Source: Cloacibacillus evryensis DSM 19522 (GTDB lineage: Bacteria > Synergistota > Synergistia > Synergistales > Synergistaceae). Taken from it: a DNA stretch of 64,000 nt. Location of the stretch: contig NZ_KK073872.1 of NCBI RefSeq assembly GCF_000585335.1, forward strand, positions 440,001-504,000, in the 5' to 3' direction. The notes beneath the pieces were generated by a model. The model did no database searches and was not told the origin of the DNA. It saw nothing but the letters and a program-made list of their open reading frames with translations. Shown piece after piece: positions 52,569 to 59,671 of the stretch. Numbering within the stretch: the stretch's first letter is position 1; each line of letters starts with the position of its first letter. A program made the position numbers and the translations under genes.

Positions 52569-53669
52569 TTACGCCTCCCATTTGTCGACGAGTACCTGGT
52601 TGACGCCCGCCGTTATTTTCTGCCCCACTTCTCCGGCGCGGAGGTGGTGGAGCCTTTCCCAGTATTCGCCGAATCTCTTATCGTCCACGGGGAGCCCGAG
52701 GGCTTTCGCCGCCGAGTGGCCCGCTATTCTTCCTTCGACCATGGCGGCGGAGGCCTCTTCTATGCCGGAGGCGTCTCCCGCGACCCAGATGTCGGGGTTG
52801 CTGGTACGCATGGTTTTATCTCTGAAGGGCACGTAGCCGCAGAGCTGGGGGACGAACTGCATTTTGCAGCCCGCCTGCCAGAAGAGTTCCGTCGTAGGCG
52901 TGAGGCCGACTGCCATGCAGATGATGTCGCAGTCGATTTTCTTCGGTTCGCCGATGAGCTGGAATTTGTCGTCAAGCTCCTGGATCACCGCGCCCTCGAG
53001 AACTTTGTCGCCGACCGCTTTGGTGACGGTGTGTCTGAGGAGGATGGGGATGCCGAGGCGTCTTATCTTTGCCGCGTGGACCCAGTAACCGCCGATCTGC
53101 GGCATGGCTTCCACCACAGCCACGACGTCGACTCCGGCCTGCCTGAGCTGGTAGCTGACGATAAGGCCGATGTTGCCCGCCCCCACCATGACGACTTTTT
53201 TGCCCGGTACGACGCCGTAGACGTTCATAAGGGTCTGGACGGCTCCCGCGCCGTAGACTCCGGGAAGGTCGTTGTTGGTGAAGGGGATCATTCTTTCCTG
53301 GGCGCCGGTCGCTATCACCGTCTTTTTGGCCTTGACGCGGTAATAGTCATCCTCGCCCTCCATGACGGTGAAAAGTCCGTCCTCGGGGTAGTAGCCGGTG
53401 ACTGTTGAGTTGCAGCTGATATTCACTTTGTCGCCGAGCGCCTCGATCTCACCGAGAAGGATGTCGGCTATCTTGTAGCCGCGCGTGCCGGCGTATTCGT
53501 CTTTGGAACCGAAGAACTTGTGCGTCTGCTTTACAAGCTGGCCGCCGGGATGGAGGTCGCTCTCTATCACCGTGACTTTAGCTCCCGCCGCCGCGGCTTC
53601 CGCCGCAGCGCAGAGGCCCGCCGCTCCGCCGCCGATCACGAGGAGGTCTGTCTCATATGCGTTCTTCAT
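52569..53669 (-). CDS. NAD(P)/FAD-dependent oxidoreductase subunit (HcnB/LhpE-like)
   Basis: 366 residues with an N-terminal FAD fold (DLLVIGGGAAGLCAAAEAAA), a central NAD(P) fold (KKVVMVGAGNIGLIVSYQLR) and the C-terminal flavin contact WVAGDASGIEEAS. It is the pyridine-nucleotide-disulfide-oxidoreductase-like subunit of heteromeric amino-acid dehydrogenases. It probably links the substrate-oxidising flavin subunit to NAD(P) or another acceptor. Located 12 bases after the [2Fe-2S] subunit gene. Confidence 0.87.
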   Translation of the reverse strand: MKNAYETDLLVIGGGAAGLCAAAEAAAAGAKVTVIESDLHPGGQLVKQTHKFFGSKDEYAGTRGYKIADILLGEIEALGDKVNISCNSTVTGYYPEDGLFTVMEGEDDYYRVKAKKTVIATGAQERMIPFTNNDLPGVYGAGAVQTLMNVYGVVPGKKVVMVGAGNIGLIVSYQLRQAGVDVVAVVEAMPQIGGYWVHAAKIRRLGIPILLRHTVTKAVGDKVLEGAVIQELDDKFQLIGEPKKIDCDIICMAVGLTPTTELFWQAGCKMQFVPQLCGYVPFRDKTMRTSNPDIWVAGDASGIEEASAAMVEGRIAGHSAAKALGLPVDDKRFGEYWERLHHLRAGEVGQKITAGVNQVLVDKWEA

Positions 53670-53681
53670 CTCATCAGCCTC

Positions 53682-54002
53682 CTATTCGGCTTCCATGGGG
53701 ACGCGGCCCTTGTCCCTCTGCGTCTCGACTTTCATCCCCGCCGAAAGCGGAGTGACGCAGGTACGGACGTTGGGGACTCCGTCTACCACCATGAAGCATG
53801 AGCTGCATTTGCCGATCGCGCAGAAGAAGCCGCGCGTCCTTTTCATCTCCGGCGTGACACGGTAGATGAGAACCCCGTTGGCGTGCAGCGCCATCGCTAT
53901 CGGCTCTCCCTCGTACCCCTTGAGCTCCCGTCCGTCGAAGGTGAATGTCACTTCCCGACCGTGTTTGTAGTCCAGTATCGGGTGTTTTTGTATCAGTTCC
54001 AT
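53682..54002 (-). CDS. (2Fe-2S)-binding subunit (HcnA/LhpF-like)
   Basis: A 106-residue plant-ferredoxin-like domain with FCAIGKCSSCFMVVDGV and a later RTC completing the four cysteine ligands; GYEGEPIAMALHANGV is the conserved N-terminal segment of this subunit family. First gene of the operon; a GGAGGGAGAGAGGG ribosome site precedes the ATG. The 260-base upstream region is very AT-rich and contains a TTTTTTGATGC inverted repeat near 54100. Confidence 0.87.
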   Translation of the reverse strand: MELIQKHPILDYKHGREVTFTFDGRELKGYEGEPIAMALHANGVLIYRVTPEMKRTRGFFCAIGKCSSCFMVVDGVPNVRTCVTPLSAGMKVETQRDKGRVPMEAE

Positions 54003-54091
54003 GCCCTCTCTCCCTCCTTGGTCTTACGCCGGCCATACGGCGCGGCGAATTAAATGCGCAGAACATAAAGATAAAATCGGTGAGTAGATTA

Positions 54092-54129
54092 TAGCATCAA
54101 AAAATTGTTTTGCATCAATTTTTTGATGC
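54092..54129. promoter_or_regulatory. AT-rich inverted repeat upstream of the dehydrogenase operon
   Basis: AGCATCAAAAAATTG and CAATTTTTTGATGCT face each other around 54092-54132 and form a near-perfect palindrome with a TTTTG-type loop. The position about 90 bases before the first gene suits an operator for the adjacent regulator. Confidence 0.55.
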
Positions 54130-54264
54130 TAACATAGAATATTGTTATTCAATATTGAAGTTTTGTCAAGATAAAATAAATATTTACACGCAGAAACATA
54201 ACTTTGTAAGCAATGGTAGTATTATCGAAAAAATACTAAGCCATTTTGCCGTAAAGGCTATGAT

Positions 54265-54987
54265 TCATTGTTTTTTTTGTATATCTCTTATATATGCGTA
54301 AATGGTGAATTTCGTATTGCCCATCTCGGCTGCCAATGTGTCAACAGCGCCCTTGAGAAGGAAGAAGCCTTTGTCGTGAAGCTCTTTGATGACCTGCTTT
54401 TTTTCAGGCTTGGTGAGGTATTGCAGCGGTTTGCCGATCCGCCTCTTTGCCTGTGCCAGCGAATCGTCCATCACCTCTTCCAGATCCTGGGCGAAGGACT
54501 CGCGCACCGGCTCGGGAAATTTTCCGTGCGGCTCGGAGGGCGGATCGAAGCTTTCAGGGTACTGCTCGATCTTCCCCATATCCACCTTCACGAGGCTTTC
54601 GATGAGCTCCTGCGCGGCGACGGCCTTCTTGAGGTCGTAGTTGATGCAGAGGAAGGCGATGATCTTTTCGTTTTCGTCCCTGATGAAGATGCAGCTGCAT
54701 TTGATAAGTTCGCCGCGGTTGTTCTTCGCGAGATAGTTGTAGATGCCGTCTTTGCTCTGATACTCCTCCGACTGGAGCATAAAGAGGCCGAAGTCGGTCA
54801 TGGGGCCCCCTTCGCGGCGTCCCGTCACATAGCCGTTTTCGCAGAGGACGAGAGAGTGTTCCGGCATCGAGACGTCGTGGAGGTTGACCTCGTAGTCTTT
54901 GCCGAGGATCTTTGCCAGGCCGCGCACGACCGGAATGAGGATCTTTAATCTAGGGTTCATTTTTTGCGAAGCCGTCACAATGATCAT
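54265..54987 (-). CDS. YheO/DauR-like transcriptional regulator (PAS-like plus HTH)
   Basis: 240 residues: an N-terminal YheO-type PAS-like domain (about 10-130, LAKILGKDYEVNLHDVSMPE, SCIFIRDENEKIIAFLCINYD) and a C-terminal HTH (about 190-240, VDTLAAEMGNTKFTIYAYIR). DauR in Pseudomonas, of this family, regulates D-arginine catabolism through a DAO-family dehydrogenase; this one sits beside such a dehydrogenase operon. The start is uncertain: a GTG three codons downstream is better spaced from AAGGGG. Confidence 0.82.
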   Translation of the reverse strand: MIIVTASQKMNPRLKILIPVVRGLAKILGKDYEVNLHDVSMPEHSLVLCENGYVTGRREGGPMTDFGLFMLQSEEYQSKDGIYNYLAKNNRGELIKCSCIFIRDENEKIIAFLCINYDLKKAVAAQELIESLVKVDMGKIEQYPESFDPPSEPHGKFPEPVRESFAQDLEEVMDDSLAQAKRRIGKPLQYLTKPEKKQVIKELHDKGFFLLKGAVDTLAAEMGNTKFTIYAYIRDIQKKQ

Positions 54988-55060
54988 CCCCTTAGTGCAG
55001 AATATTGTACACTAATTTGCGCGGCAAATAAACAAAAAATTGATATGTTGGCAAAAAAAG

Positions 55061-55090
55061 GGCCGGAAGAGCGATCCGCCCTTCCGGTTC
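55061..55090 (-). terminator. Terminator after the aminotransferase gene
   Basis: On the minus strand CCGGAAGGGCGGATCGCTC, TTCCGG then CCCTTTTTTTGCC: hairpin with U-run. Confidence 0.8.
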
Positions 55091-55180
55091 CCGTTATCGG
55101 ATATCGACCGCATCCCGCTAAAGGACCACGGATCAACTCACTCTGTCATATAAAACCTGCCGCATATCATCAGCGGCTCA

Positions 55181-56344
55181 TCAAAGGACCTCCGCCAAAC
55201 GCCGGATCCCCTCGCGGATGATCTCGGGCGTCGAGTTCGTGTAGTTGAGCCTGAAGGTGTTGACGTTTGTCTTGCCGGCGTAAAAGGGATCTCCGGGGAC
55301 GAAAGCGACCTTCTTTTCCATCGCCTTGCGGAAGAGGTCGAGCGCGGACTGTCCCTCGGGGAGGGTCACCCAGATGAACATGCCGCCCTCCGGTTCCGTG
55401 TATTTCACGTGGGCGGGGAAGTATTCCCTCATCGCGGAGAGCATCGCCTCGGCCTGCGTCCTGTAGAGGGCCGTGATCTTGTCGACATGCTGCTGGTATT
55501 CGTTGTGAGCGAGATAGTCGGCGATCATGTACTGCGAGAATATATTTGTATGGAGGTCGCTCGACTGTTTCGCCGTCACGAGATGGTGCATGAGTTCCCG
55601 GTCCTGCGTAATGACGAAACCGAGGCGCATACCCGGTGTGACCGTCTTCGAGAATGTTCCGAGCAGCACGCTGTGAGCGAGTTTGCCCGCTCCGATGTAG
55701 GGCAGCTTCTCTCCCTTGAAGCGCAGCTCTCCATAGGGGTCGTCCTCGACAAGCACGGTGTCGTATTTGTCGAAGAGCGCGCATACGGCCTCGCGGCGTT
55801 CCTTCGTGTAGGTGAGCCCAGTGGGGTTCTGGAAGTTGGGGACCACGTAGGCGAACTTCACGCGCTCCTGTTTGAGGGCCTCTTCGAGTTTTTCGAGGTT
55901 CAGGCCGTCGTCCTCAAGCGTTACCGGCATAAATTCCGGTTCGAACATGCAGAAGGCCTGAATCGCCCCAAGGTATCCGGGCTCTTCGATGATGACGCGG
56001 TCGCCCTTGTTGAGCAGCACCTTTGCGATAAGGTCGAGCGCCTGCTGCGAACCGGTCGTGATGAGTATATCCTCCGGCGTGATATTCAGACCGAAATTCC
56101 TGTTGTACTTGTCCGCCACAAACCGGCGCAGCGGCAGGTGTCCCTCCGTCGTCGAATATTGAAAAACTTTCCCGCCCTCGTTGTCGATGATGCGGCAGGC
56201 GGATTCCTTCAACGCCTCTTGCGGGAAGGATATCGGGTTCGGCAGGCCGCCCGCGAAAGAGGTTACCGACGGGTCCTGCGTCACTTTCAGGATGTCCCGT
56301 ATGAACGAGGAAGGCGTGGATAAAATTCTGTCTGAATAGCGCAT
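55181..56344 (-). CDS. PLP-dependent aminotransferase, 2-aminoadipate aminotransferase (LysN/AadAT)-like
   Basis: 387 residues, fold type I class I/II. TSFAGGLPNPISFP at the N-terminus is typical for the LysN/MocR-type branch. ITTGSQQALDLIAK, VVPNFQNPTGLTYT (Asn and Pro contacts), VEDDPYGELRF (Asp to the pyridine nitrogen) and LLGTFSKTVTPGMRLGF (PLP lysine) are all present. These enzymes often have broad specificity for aromatic, branched or aminoadipate substrates. It lies downstream of a second aminotransferase gene, separated by a strong hairpin. Confidence 0.9.
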   Translation of the reverse strand: MRYSDRILSTPSSFIRDILKVTQDPSVTSFAGGLPNPISFPQEALKESACRIIDNEGGKVFQYSTTEGHLPLRRFVADKYNRNFGLNITPEDILITTGSQQALDLIAKVLLNKGDRVIIEEPGYLGAIQAFCMFEPEFMPVTLEDDGLNLEKLEEALKQERVKFAYVVPNFQNPTGLTYTKERREAVCALFDKYDTVLVEDDPYGELRFKGEKLPYIGAGKLAHSVLLGTFSKTVTPGMRLGFVITQDRELMHHLVTAKQSSDLHTNIFSQYMIADYLAHNEYQQHVDKITALYRTQAEAMLSAMREYFPAHVKYTEPEGGMFIWVTLPEGQSALDLFRKAMEKKVAFVPGDPFYAGKTNVNTFRLNYTNSTPEIIREGIRRLAEVL

Positions 56345-56395
56345 GGTGCGATCACTCCTTGGTAAAGATCATTTCCTGATTGATTTTTGCGTAAA

Positions 56396-56432
56396 CCGCC
56401 TGACGCGGACGGATAACGTCCGTGCCAGGCGG
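56396..56432 (-). terminator. Hairpin between the two aminotransferase genes
   Basis: CCGCCTGGCACGGACG…CGTCCGCGTCAGGCGG nested stem followed by TTTACG on the minus strand. Probably a partial terminator of the upstream gene. Confidence 0.6.
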
Positions 56433-56465
56433 GATATAGCCAGATATTAAAGTCTTAAAAGATTT

Positions 56466-57605
56466 TTAGTTGGCGGTCTCCGCCCGATTCACCTGTATCT
56501 CGTCGGCGATCTCAGCGAATACGGCGAGCGCCTTGCTGAAATCGAGGCGGCCGAGCCCGACGCGGAAGTGGTTCGTGTCAAGGCCGAAGGCGCGTTCTCC
56601 GATGATGAGCAGCTTTTTCTCGGTCATGGCGCGTTCGCACATCTCCGTCACGTCATAGGGCGGCAGCAGGCGCGGGAAGGCCGTCGAGCCTCCGTTGGGC
56701 TGGATCCACTGGAAGAGGTCGCGGTGTTTCTTGAAGAAGGCCTCGGCGATGCCGAGGTTCTCGAGGACTATCTTGTGGTTGCGCTGCAGGAGGTCGAGGG
56801 CGTTTCTCATCGCGATCGTCGCGAGTATTTCGCCGGGGGCGTTGTTGCAGTATGTCGTATAATCTTTATATCCGGCGCATTCCTCGATGATCTGGCGGTT
56901 CTTGGAGACGAGCCAGCCCATGCGCGTGCCGGGGAGCCCGTACTTGTTGAGGCCGCCGATGACCGTCGCGCGCGGATAGATGTCGGCGAGTGAGGGGAGC
57001 GCCGCCGCGGGGTCGTGTTCCATGCCGCGGTAGGTCTCTTCGTTGAATACCCAGGTGCCCATGCGGTCGGCGAGGTTGAGTATCCTGTCCATCTCCGTGC
57101 GCACGGGGATATATCCCGTCGGGTTGTTGGGGACGTTCATTATGAGCAGCTTCGTCTTCGGCGAGATGTTTTCCGCAAGGAAGTTCACGTCGAGGCGCCA
57201 GCCCCAGCTGGTGACTTCAAGCGGCCACTTTATCACCTTGCATCCGAGCGTGCGCGGCAGCTCGTAGAGCGACGGGAGCGTCGGGTGCATGACGATCACT
57301 TCGTCGCCCGGCTCCAGCATATTGTTCATGAAGATAAAGATGCCCTCTTCCGGGGTGAGCTCGAGGATGTCGGAGGGACGGATCGAGGTGTAACGCTGGG
57401 ATATCGCCTCGCGCAGGGGAGCGAAGCCCGCCGGCCTTGTGTAACCCAGGCTCAGGTTTTCCCAGAGCTTCTTGCATTCCGGGTCGGCCATATCCAGGAT
57501 CTCTTTCATCGAGCAGCTTTCGCAGGAGGATTGGCTCAGCATATATTTAGCCTGTTCCGCATACCTGGCAAATAGTCTTTCGAGCTTGAACGCTTTAATT
57601 CTCAT
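56466..57605 (-). CDS. PLP-dependent aminotransferase (class I/II)
   Basis: 379 residues from the ATG spaced eight bases after AAAGGGG; the frame is open six codons further. Conserved parts: LSLGYTRPAGFAPLREAI, IMNVPNNPTGYIP, WVFNEETYRGMEH (where the usual pyridine-nitrogen Asp position reads NEE) and GGLNKYGLPGTRMGW with the likely PLP lysine. The NEET arrangement resembles the branch that includes capreomycidine synthase-like enzymes rather than canonical AspC. N-terminally it has SSCESCSMKEILD with clustered cysteines. Substrate unknown. Confidence 0.85.
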   Translation of the reverse strand: MRIKAFKLERLFARYAEQAKYMLSQSSCESCSMKEILDMADPECKKLWENLSLGYTRPAGFAPLREAISQRYTSIRPSDILELTPEEGIFIFMNNMLEPGDEVIVMHPTLPSLYELPRTLGCKVIKWPLEVTSWGWRLDVNFLAENISPKTKLLIMNVPNNPTGYIPVRTEMDRILNLADRMGTWVFNEETYRGMEHDPAAALPSLADIYPRATVIGGLNKYGLPGTRMGWLVSKNRQIIEECAGYKDYTTYCNNAPGEILATIAMRNALDLLQRNHKIVLENLGIAEAFFKKHRDLFQWIQPNGGSTAFPRLLPPYDVTEMCERAMTEKKLLIIGERAFGLDTNHFRVGLGRLDFSKALAVFAEIADEIQVNRAETAN

Positions 57606-57960
57606 TAAAGTTTCCCCTTTCATCTATAAAGTTTTCTGTGACGTTTAATAATCGTGCTATACGCATCGTTATTCATACAGTATAACCTTTTTTTCAAAAG
57701 CTGTAATCCCTCCTGTCAATTATTATTCAGCAAATCTTATCTTGATTTATAATATAATAATGTAGTTCCATAGCTGCCTGAAAAATTGGAGAGAAATTGT
57801 TTGAAAAATATCACGGAAAATTCGAGAAGGCATAAATAAAATCCTTGCTATAGCGAGGTTGCCTAAATATTACAAGAAGAAGGTTTAAAATATATTTAAA
57901 AGTATATTGTAATCTGATATATCTGTGATACAATTAGCCTTAGGGGAGGAGAATATCCTA
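57606..57960. other. AT-rich divergent promoter region
   Basis: No gene. It separates the aminotransferase (minus) and the GntR gene (plus) and is far more AT-rich than its surroundings. It contains TATAAT-like boxes and, at 57908-57935, TTGTAATCTGATATATCTG, TGATACAA, an imperfect palindrome with TTGTA/TACAA ends that could be the operator of the adjacent GntR regulator. Confidence 0.45.
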
Positions 57961-58677
57961 ATGACGTGCGAATCGCAATTCACACTAAAGTCGCTCAGAG
58001 AACAGGTTTACGATTATCTCCGCATTCAAATGAATGAGGGAAGGATTCGTGCGGGTTCATTCCTGAATCTCAACGACATAAGCAGAGAGCTGGGCATGAG
58101 CAGGACGCCGCTGCGCGACGCGCTCTTTCAGCTTGAATCCGAGGGATTCATCACCATTTTCCCGAGGCGCGGAGTCGTCGTCAACGCGCTGACCCTTGAA
58201 AAGATACGCAACATCTATGAGATGCTGGGCGCTCTGGAGTCCGCGGTGCTTGTCCTCGTCGCCGTCCGGTTTCGCGAAAGCGACGCCGAACTGATGGAAC
58301 GATACAACCAGCAGATGAGCAAGGCGCTGGACCAGAACAATTTTTCCGTCTTTTACGACGCAAACCTGAAGTTCCACAACGTGTACCTTGAAATGTCGGA
58401 TAACGCCGAGATGCTCCATTCAATAAAGATACACAAGGAGCGCCTCTATGATTTTCCGAGAAACAAGACCTTTGTCAAAGAGTGGGAGCTTCACTCTCTT
58501 GAAGAACATAAAACAATGATCGAGATGCTGCGGAACCATGACTTCAACAGCGCCGCGGACTATATCAGGGACGTGCATTGGTCATTTTCCGTACAGGAAC
58601 GCTTTATCCGTAAATATTATTTTGCCAAGCACCTAGACCTTGACCTATCTGAGGAGGGAATCGGCGCAGTTGAGTAA
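57961..58677 (+). CDS. GntR-family regulator (FadR/FCD-type C-terminal domain)
   Basis: 238 residues from the ATG nine bases after GGGAGGAG; the frame is open upstream from a GTG with no ribosome site. N-terminal winged helix (LREQVYDYLRIQMNEGRIRA, ISRELGMSRTPLRDALFQLE) and an all-helical FCD ligand-binding domain (about 85-220). It is directly followed, with an 8-base overlap, by the glycyl-radical activase gene, so it probably controls the glycyl radical enzyme genes in response to the substrate. Confidence 0.92.
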   Translation: MTCESQFTLKSLREQVYDYLRIQMNEGRIRAGSFLNLNDISRELGMSRTPLRDALFQLESEGFITIFPRRGVVVNALTLEKIRNIYEMLGALESAVLVLVAVRFRESDAELMERYNQQMSKALDQNNFSVFYDANLKFHNVYLEMSDNAEMLHSIKIHKERLYDFPRNKTFVKEWELHSLEEHKTMIEMLRNHDFNSAADYIRDVHWSFSVQERFIRKYYFAKHLDLDLSEEGIGAVE

Positions 58678-59575
58678 GACGGGAATCATCTTCGACATAA
58701 AAAAATATTCGATACACGACGGCCCCGGCACGCGCACCACGGTGCATCTCAAAGGATGCCCGCTCGCCTGCTGGTGGTGCCATAATCCCGAGAGCCAATC
58801 GGTGATGCCGACGGTGCTCTTCCGCGGCGAAAAGTGCATCGGCTGCGGCTCCTGCGTCAGGAGCTGTCCTCACGGAGCGATCTCCGCACGCGGCGGCACG
58901 CTCGTTACGGACGACGGCCTCTGCGACGGCTGCGGCAAATGCTGCGACGTCTGCCCTCCCGAGGCGCGCGAACTTTGCGGCCGGCGTTACACCGTCGAAG
59001 AGCTGATGACGCAGCTCCACAAGGACGAGATATTCTTCCGCGACGGCGGCGGCGTCACCTTCTCCGGCGGCGAGCCCTTCATGCAGCCGGAATTTCTCCT
59101 CGAGGCGCTGGACGCCTGCGGGAGGGCCGGTTATCACCGGGCGCTCGACACCTGCGGCTTCGTGAGCAGGAGCGTCATCGTCGACTCTGTGAAACGCGCG
59201 GATCTCTACCTCTACGACGTAAAGCACATGGACCCCGAGAGGCATAAGGAATACACCGGCGTGGACAATGTCGTCATCCTTGAAAACCTGAGGGCGATAT
59301 CGGACGCCGGCGCGAAGATCAACATCCGCGTCCCCTTCATGCCGGGGCTGAACAGCGGCGACGAGAACATGCACGCGCTCGGCAGGTTCGTCCGCCCCCT
59401 CAAAGGGATCACGGGCGTGAACATCCTGCCGTACCACACGGTGGCGAAGGGCAAGCACGACCGCTGGCACATGGAATACAAGCTCGGCGACCTGCTCCCC
59501 CCGACGGAGAATCAGACGCGCCACGCGGCGGCCATCCTTGAAAGCTACGGCCTCAAGGTACATATCGGCGGTTGA
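58670..59575 (+). CDS. Glycyl-radical enzyme activating protein (radical SAM), HypE-like
   Basis: 301 residues from a TTG start overlapping the GntR stop codon; GGAGGG lies eleven bases upstream. The radical-SAM cluster is CPLACWWC (Cys 30, 34, 37 from this start), preceded by YSIHDGPGTRTTVHLKG. A ferredoxin-like insert with two 4Fe-4S motifs (CIGCGSCVRSCPHGA and CDGCGKCCDVCPPEA) follows, then the GGVTFSGGEPFMQ SAM-binding segment. It generates the glycyl radical on the enzyme encoded 96 bases downstream using SAM and a low-potential electron donor. Confidence 0.92.
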   Translation: MSKTGIIFDIKKYSIHDGPGTRTTVHLKGCPLACWWCHNPESQSVMPTVLFRGEKCIGCGSCVRSCPHGAISARGGTLVTDDGLCDGCGKCCDVCPPEARELCGRRYTVEELMTQLHKDEIFFRDGGGVTFSGGEPFMQPEFLLEALDACGRAGYHRALDTCGFVSRSVIVDSVKRADLYLYDVKHMDPERHKEYTGVDNVVILENLRAISDAGAKINIRVPFMPGLNSGDENMHALGRFVRPLKGITGVNILPYHTVAKGKHDRWHMEYKLGDLLPPTENQTRHAAAILESYGLKVHIGG

Positions 59576-59671
59576 CGGCCGGCGGCGGGATGACGATAAA
59601 ACGCCGGCAAAGATTTCACTGTTTTTTAAATAAATAAACTTATTTCACATCAAGAACGGGAGGCAATAATT

